Positions 59,594-64,000 of a stretch of DNA of 64,000 nucleotides are shown here, in pieces (the first letter of the stretch is position 1; each line of letters begins with the position of its first letter). Origin of the DNA: Diphasiastrum complanatum (Eukaryota > Streptophyta > Lycopodiopsida > Lycopodiales > Lycopodiaceae); NCBI GenBank assembly GCA_029204225.1, contig MU832587.1, positions 1 through 64,000 on the forward strand. The letters run 5' to 3'. Both the position numbers and the translations under genes were made by a program. The notes under the pieces were generated by a model. That model did no database searches. It worked only from the letters and a program-made list of their open reading frames with translations, and was not told where the DNA came from.

Positions 59594-59872
59594 GTAGGTT
59601 TTTCAGCGTTTTAATAAGTCCAGAAACTTTTTACCACTTGAACTGCTGTTTGAAGGCATTAAGCTGTGAAGTGCAGATGTTTTAATCTTCATCTCCAAAA
59701 TGAGCTTCGTTGTTTTTGAAGTACATGACATATTTTCTTTTAATGTCAGCTCTAAACTTCTAAGCTTTTAGAATGAATATTGTTGATAATAAAGCTTTGA
59801 AGATCCTGAACCAGCTTTCTTTTGTAGAAATGCTATTTTCAAAATAACCTTGAGGATTGTATGCTTCTGCAG

Positions 59873-60070
59873 AATAAAGATGGGGGTTGGGGTTTGAATA
59901 TTGAAAGTCACAGTACAATGTTCTGTACAGTTTTCTCTTATGTTACTTTGAGATTGTTGGGAGAAGGGCCCCATGATGGAGACAAAGGGGCAATGGAATC
60001 AGCTCGTTTGTGGATTTTGGATCATGGTGGAGCAACTGCAATTCCATCGTGGGGAAAATTCTGGTTGGCG
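59873..60070 (+). CDS. Cycloartenol synthase-like, exon 4
   Basis: 66 codons, [40 protein letters not shown] and [20 protein letters not shown] to WLA. It contains a GGW repeat core and the conserved LLGEG and [13 protein letters not shown]. One extra Lys appears in GDKGAM compared with the usual GDGAM. The acceptor CTGCAG|AAT is strong. The donor GCG|GTTCGT is weak, yet the only one that keeps the frame. Intron 3 is 279 bp. Confidence 0.92.
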
Positions 60071-60202
60071 GTTCGTATGCTCTATCAACCTTACAAATAG
60101 AGTTTCTTTTTTTCAGTCAAATTTCTACCATTGTCTTACAACATAGCAGGTATGGGCTGTGCATGTTGCATCTGAAAGTTGGATGTTTGACATCTCATGC
60201 AG

Positions 60203-60287
60203 GTCTTAGGTGTCTTTGAGTGGTCAGGAGTTCATCCAATGCCGCCTGAATTATGGCTGTTACCACACTTTTTACCCATACATCCAG
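60203..60287 (+). CDS. Cycloartenol synthase-like, exon 5
   Basis: 85 bp encode [20 protein letters not shown] then PHFLPIHP plus the first base of Gly, ending in phase 1 as expected before G-RMWCHCR of the family. The acceptor is ATGCAG|GTC and the donor CCAG|GTTGGT. Intron 4 is only 132 bp. The next conserved exon was not found in the remaining 3.7 kb, so either intron 5 extends past the window or the gene is truncated. Confidence 0.9.
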
Positions 60288-60289
60288 GT

Positions 60290-60832
60290 TGGTCTTCGAC
60301 TTTATTTGTCAAATTTATTGATAAAAAAATCAGCAAAATCATTAACTGAAGTCTGTCACCAAAAATAAGATGAATACAAGCAGAATAAGGAATAAGTTGT
60401 TTGGATTATTTTACAGTCTCTGTGATATGACCATTTCACATTTAGCAGAATATTGGTGCAACTGGCACAAGTTACAAGCATCCTATTAGCTATCACTTGG
60501 GCCTTTAGCCCCATGCTGTTATTTGACATCACGCTATGTTTTTTGGGCTTGGGGCCCTTCATCTGTTGTTTGACGTCTACCCTTATCGTCCATGCATACA
60601 TCAACTACCACCATTCCATTGTTGCCACACGAGATGTCCATGTTACATTTAAAAGGCCTCGACTTCCTTGGGACCTAAGAGCATATGATTGTCCCTAGCT
60701 AAAAGGGGCTAGCCTGAATGCGCTTTATGTTGATAATCACAGATATAATTTTGCTATAAATGATGGTTCTAATTTTGATATTGATCTTCTTGAATCTTGA
60801 TATTTTACAGCTTTCTTTCACCCTCTAATGTT
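60290..60832. other. Intron 5, first part
   Basis: No exon or transposon was recognised. A frame at 60453-60698 is without motifs. Confidence 0.45.
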
Positions 60833-60837
60833 CCTCT

Positions 60838-61424
60838 TGTTGCAGGGCTGTGTTGTCAAGCGACGCACAGTTCGCCTGCCTGTCTGTGCGACTGCCTGCG
60901 TGCGTTGGGGTCCTCAGGAATTGTCCCATAAGTTGTTCGGGTCATTGGTTCCCCCTGCTTATAAACGGTTGTTGCACATTGACTCCTATCCCCTGGTACC
61001 AGTTTTGGGGATGAGGGGTCTGTGGGGGGCTAGGCGGTTGGGGGTGGGATCCCAACACGCGGCCCGCACGCGTGTATGTGGTCAGTGGGCCAAGTTTTGT
61101 ACATGGTATCAGAGCCAGTGGGGGGAGGTACTTTTGACTGTGCTTGCTTGAGTGGGGGTGTTGCAGGGCTGTGTTGTCAAGCGACGCACAGTTCGCCTGC
61201 CTGTCTGTGCGACTGCGTGCGTGCGTTGGGATCCTCAGGAATTGTCCCATAAGTTGTTCGGGTCATTGGTTCCTCCTGCTTATAAACGGTTGTTGCACAT
61301 TGACTCCTATCCCTTGGTACCAGTTTTGGGGATGAGGGGTCTGCGGGTGGCTAGGCGGTTGGGGGTGGGATCCCAACACGCGGCCCGCACGCGTGCATGT
61401 GGTCAGTGGGCCAAGTTTTGTACA
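60838..61424 (+). mobile_element. Complete TRIM (miniature LTR retrotransposon), 587 bp
   Basis: Two 266-bp direct repeats (60838-61103 and 61159-61424) begin TGTTGCAGGG and end TTTTGTACA. The internal region is only 55 bp. It begins with an exact primer-binding site TGGTATCAGAGCC (61104-61116) and ends with the purine-rich GAGTGGGGG (61150-61158) against the second LTR. A 5-bp duplication CCTCT flanks it (60833-60837, 61425-61429). It encodes nothing and must be mobilised in trans. The LTRs differ at 7 of 266 positions by my count, 5 of them transitions. G+C is much higher than in the surroundings. It has the same orientation as the cyclase gene. Confidence 0.97.
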
Positions 61425-61652
61425 CCTCTTTCTTACATAATGGTATCTCACAATCTATTGCAGGATGTAGCTCTTATCGACGTAGGTAGAATCCACAATT
61501 TTTGTGTACGATTATTTGTCTTCCACTACTAGTACTTTGTCAACCCTTGCTTTGATTCCTATATATTATTACTAGCTCCATGTAATTTTGTGCTTCATGT
61601 TTGGTGGCTCCAATAATTCAGTTTTGTTATCTTTTCTTTTCAACATCATTTC

Positions 61653-61790
61653 ATGCAAGCTCCTATTGGTGATGATGCTTATATTTTTGACAATGTTCTC
61701 ATTTCATCGGTGATCGTAGCTCCTATTGGTGATGATGCTTATATTTTTGACAATGTTCTCATCTCACAATTGACTGCTACTAAGCGTTGA
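61653..61790 (+). other. Small frame made of a 20-residue tandem repeat
   Basis: ATG at 61653 opens a 45-codon frame with two copies of APIGDDAYIFDNVLIS. The DNA period is exactly 60 bp (61658 and 61718) and almost identical, so the repeat preserves frame. The Asp/Val/Ile-rich style recalls the unidentified frames of the LARD-like element at 56198-58042, so it may be a fragment of a related element. Function unknown. Confidence 0.4.
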
Positions 61791-61799
61791 CCTTACTAC

Positions 61800-62340
61800 A
61801 GTTCACAATTTATCTATCTAGTATATGTTCAACATGTCTTGTTGGGCTCATTTGGAGTCAAATTAAAATTTTATAGGACACATTTCTAAAGCTATAATGG
61901 CCAACATTCTCGAACTATCCTCCCACTTGGAATCTATACTTTCTCATAACCTTTGGAGTGTGCTGGGGCATTATTCACACTAGCTACAAGTTGAGGTAGG
62001 ACGTTTCTAGGGGGCTCCATGTGAAGATAGGATTTGCTAGATCCGTACCTTGGGCATTTTAGTGATGAAGGAGATCTAATCTTTCTTTGTTCTCTCTACT
62101 ATGAGACTCGCTGGAGGTACTATTGCATCTTCTGCAATGAGTCACCCACTCTATGCTGCTTGATTTCCTATGTGAACCAGAGATGTGTCATCTTGATGAG
62201 CAAAGAGATGTTTCATTTGAGGAGTTATGTTTGTAGTACTTCTAAAATGTGTGAAGTTTGTTATTTGCAAATAAACCCTAACGAGGTTTGCCAAACTGTT
62301 CCATGAGATGTGTGATTGTGAGAATTCTGCCATGAAGATT
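61800..62340. other. No gene recognised
   Basis: A 90-codon frame at 62034-62306 has several Cys and Tyr but no recognisable motif. Probably transposon-derived. Confidence 0.35.
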
Positions 62341-62345
62341 GTAGG

Positions 62346-62815
62346 TTGCCAATTTATATTAGACTCAAAGGTGTCAAGGTACAAGCTACATCAGATTTCT
62401 TGCAACATATGCAAGAAATGTTGCAGGTGGCCAAGGAAAGCATAAGGTTGGCTCAAGATCGAGCACAATTCTATGCTAATCAAAGATGCTCTCATAGAGA
62501 ATTTGGGATCGAAATTGGGTGTATCTTAGAATTCCAAAAGATTCTAAGGTGATTCGAACAGGGAAATGCCCTAAGCTATCTCCACGATATAGTGGCCCTT
62601 ATAAGATTGTAAAAAAACTCAGGAGGTCTGCTTCTTGGAACTGCAGTTCATCCTGTGTTCCATGTAAGCCATCTAAAGGAATGACTTGGTGGAAAGGATA
62701 ACCTTGTTCCAGAAGGTGAACTAGTAGTATTGGAGGATTTGAAAGCCTTTGTGACTCATGAACCAGAAAAGGTCGTAGATACACGACACCATAAGTTGTA
62801 TGGTTTTTGAATAAC
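62346..62815 (+). pseudogene. Ty3/gypsy integrase C-terminal relic
   Basis: The frame reads SDFLQHMQEMLQVAKESIRL, AQDRAQFYANQRCSHREFGI. After a frameshift it gives VYLRIPKDSKVIRTGKCPKL, SPRYSGPYKIVKK, and after another HPVFHVSHLKE and NLVPEGELVVLEDLKAFVTH. This is the C-terminal integrase region (the GPY/F module SPRY.GPYKI) of Ty3/gypsy elements of the chromodomain-bearing kind. The expected chromodomain is not readable. The matching 3' LTR begins at 63460. Confidence 0.9.
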
Positions 62816-62872
62816 TGGTTCGCTGGAAGGGTAAGTCAGATGATGAGGACAGTTGAGAAAGAAAGAAAGAAA

Positions 62873-63060
62873 AGTTTATTAATGTCTTTTCCATGCCAAA
62901 GGCATATAAGACAAATAATTACATATCAAATGTGTGGCATGGGTGGAAGCGTATGAAAACGTCTTTGAATCTATAAAGGAAAATGCATCTAATATATATC
63001 TAAGTACAAATACCACTAATAAAGAAACAATATATGTATGAAACATGAAAATAGCTGTGT
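62873..63060. repeat. Dispersed repeat, copy 2
   Basis: Shares TTTATTAATGTC.TTTCCATG, GGCATATAAGAC and GCGTATGAAA.CGTCT with 44096-44275. Here it follows gypsy integrase sequence, so it is likely part of the gypsy 3' untranslated region. Confidence 0.7.
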
Positions 63061-63330
63061 ATGGTGGTAAGAAGCCTCAGATCATGTCCTGTAAGTGGTG
63101 ATGATGTTGTTGTTGTTGCTATTGAAGAAGGATAGAAGGTAAGGCTGGAGTAAGCTGCCGATGTCAAGTGTGGGAGGGACCTCTCCTTGTGCAAGGACGA
63201 GTAAATTGGAGGCCAGCGTGGAGGGTTGTGTCGAGGCCACCGAAGGGGGAGATGCGTGGGGGAGGGGAGCGTGGGCTCCCCTTTCCTTTCTTTGCAAGTT
63301 GGAGAGAGGTGGAGACCTACATCGACATAG

Positions 63331-63332
<2 letters not shown>

Positions 63333-63407
<75 letters not shown>
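63333..63407. repeat. (GA)n microsatellite
   Basis: About 37 uninterrupted AG/GA units within the 3' part of the gypsy element. Arg/Glu frames over it are artefacts. Confidence 0.95.
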
Positions 63408-63410
<3 letters not shown>

Positions 63411-63445
63411 AGATTTTGAAGTTTTCTCCTTAGAAGGCAGTCTTT

Positions 63446-64000
63446 ATTGGGGGAGAGAATGTTATGTACCATAACGGTAATGGCCAATAGCGACGGCCTT
63501 GCAAGGGGCAGAACATAGGTTTGGGTTTATCGACATATTTGGGTGTCACGTGTCAATGTCCTAGGATGACACGTGTCGCTGATTGGATCGTGCTCAATGA
63601 GGGGCCCACTTGCACTTCGTATATATAGAGGTGGGGGAGTCCTTTTGCCATTCACTCAGTCTACCCAGGAGGTGGATGGAGAGCATGTGCAGAGCTAGGA
63701 TGTGTTTCTAGGCCAAAAGATGTTGCTAGGGAGAGCCCAAAGTAATGGCTAGTACTATGGGATGCTAATTCTCACTGGAGGCTCAACCAAGCATGATGGT
63801 GTCATTAACTTCAGTGCATGGGTGTGAGCCGGTAATGACTCTATGGATGGGCGGTGATAGTGTGTTTGTCGTGTATATTGGGTATGCGTTGTCCTTTTAG
63901 CTTTCGGCAAATCTTGGGAGCTGTAACATATAATCACCAGACTTTCTAGATGATGCTAATTTCTTCAAGCTTTGTAATTTTTTTTCGTGTATTTACAAAT
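63446..64000 (+). repeat. Ty3/gypsy PPT and 3' LTR (cut by window end)
   Basis: The purine tract TTGGGGGAGAGAA is followed at 63460 by TGTTATGTACCATAACGG, the usual gypsy PPT-LTR junction. The LTR has two G-box-like motifs (TCACGTGTC and ACACGTGTC, about 63546-63580) and a TATA box GTATATATAGAGG near 63620. It runs to the window edge without a recognisable end. Confidence 0.8.

Noticed and set aside
38474-60287. Copia element continuing from 38474 into the cyclase region
   Set aside because: The gag-protease similarity ends near 39490 and no integrase, RT or LTR follows in the same orientation before the gene.
61431-61460. Second primer-binding site (TGGTATCTCA) after the TRIM
   Set aside because: It matches the PBS for only seven bases and has no LTR end before it. 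The TRIM is already complete with a matched duplication.
63161-63433. Two open frames of 83-90 codons
   Set aside because: They are extended by the GA microsatellite; the upstream part has no motif.

Overview
The window is nuclear DNA of a land plant. Supporting signs are a degenerate array of the plant telomere unit TTTAGGG, LTR retrotransposons with primer-binding sites matching the 3' end of plant initiator-Met tRNA, GT-AG (and one GC-AG) introns, and exons of a plant oxidosqualene cyclase. A gymnosperm or other large-genome plant is likely because one gene intron is about 16 kb long and packed with old transposons. That placement is inference.

Only one host gene is recognisable: a cycloartenol-synthase-like gene on the + strand. 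Exon 1 (42942-43136) encodes the MWKLKIAEGG N-terminus. Exons 2-5 lie at 59071-59256, 59504-59593, 59873-60070 and 60203-60287. Together they give about 251 codons collinear with the first third of the family. The frame stays open across every junction, and the later exons are not found before the window ends. Intron 1 (43137-59070) begins with GC instead of GT and holds a copia relic, a LINE relic, a hAT-type element, another copia relic and a large non-autonomous LTR element. Intron 5 holds a complete miniature LTR retrotransposon (TRIM) with an exact target-site duplication.

Layout: 1-2.1 kb, 3' end and LTR of a copia element, an unrecognised open frame and an LTR on the - strand; 2.1-18 kb, mostly anonymous AT-rich DNA with microsatellites, minisatellites, foldbacks and a copia protease relic; 18-22.4 kb, retrotransposon gag relics; 22.4-25.3 kb, telomere-like array with an embedded perfect inverted repeat; 26.2-26.6 kb, copia fragment; 27.6-37.5 kb, an old copia element on the - strand split by a complete younger copia element (29039-34915, duplicated target CTCTT); 37.8-39.5 kb, copia 5' end on the + strand; 39.5-42.9 kb, flank of the cyclase gene with a foldback repeat and a G-box; 42.9-60.3 kb, the cyclase gene; 60.3-64 kb, TRIM, a small repeat-coding frame, and the 3' end and LTR of a Ty3/gypsy element.

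No rRNA, tRNA, CRISPR or prokaryotic features were seen. All retrotransposon reading frames inspected are broken, so none looks autonomous. All assignments are by eye from motifs. No database search was run.
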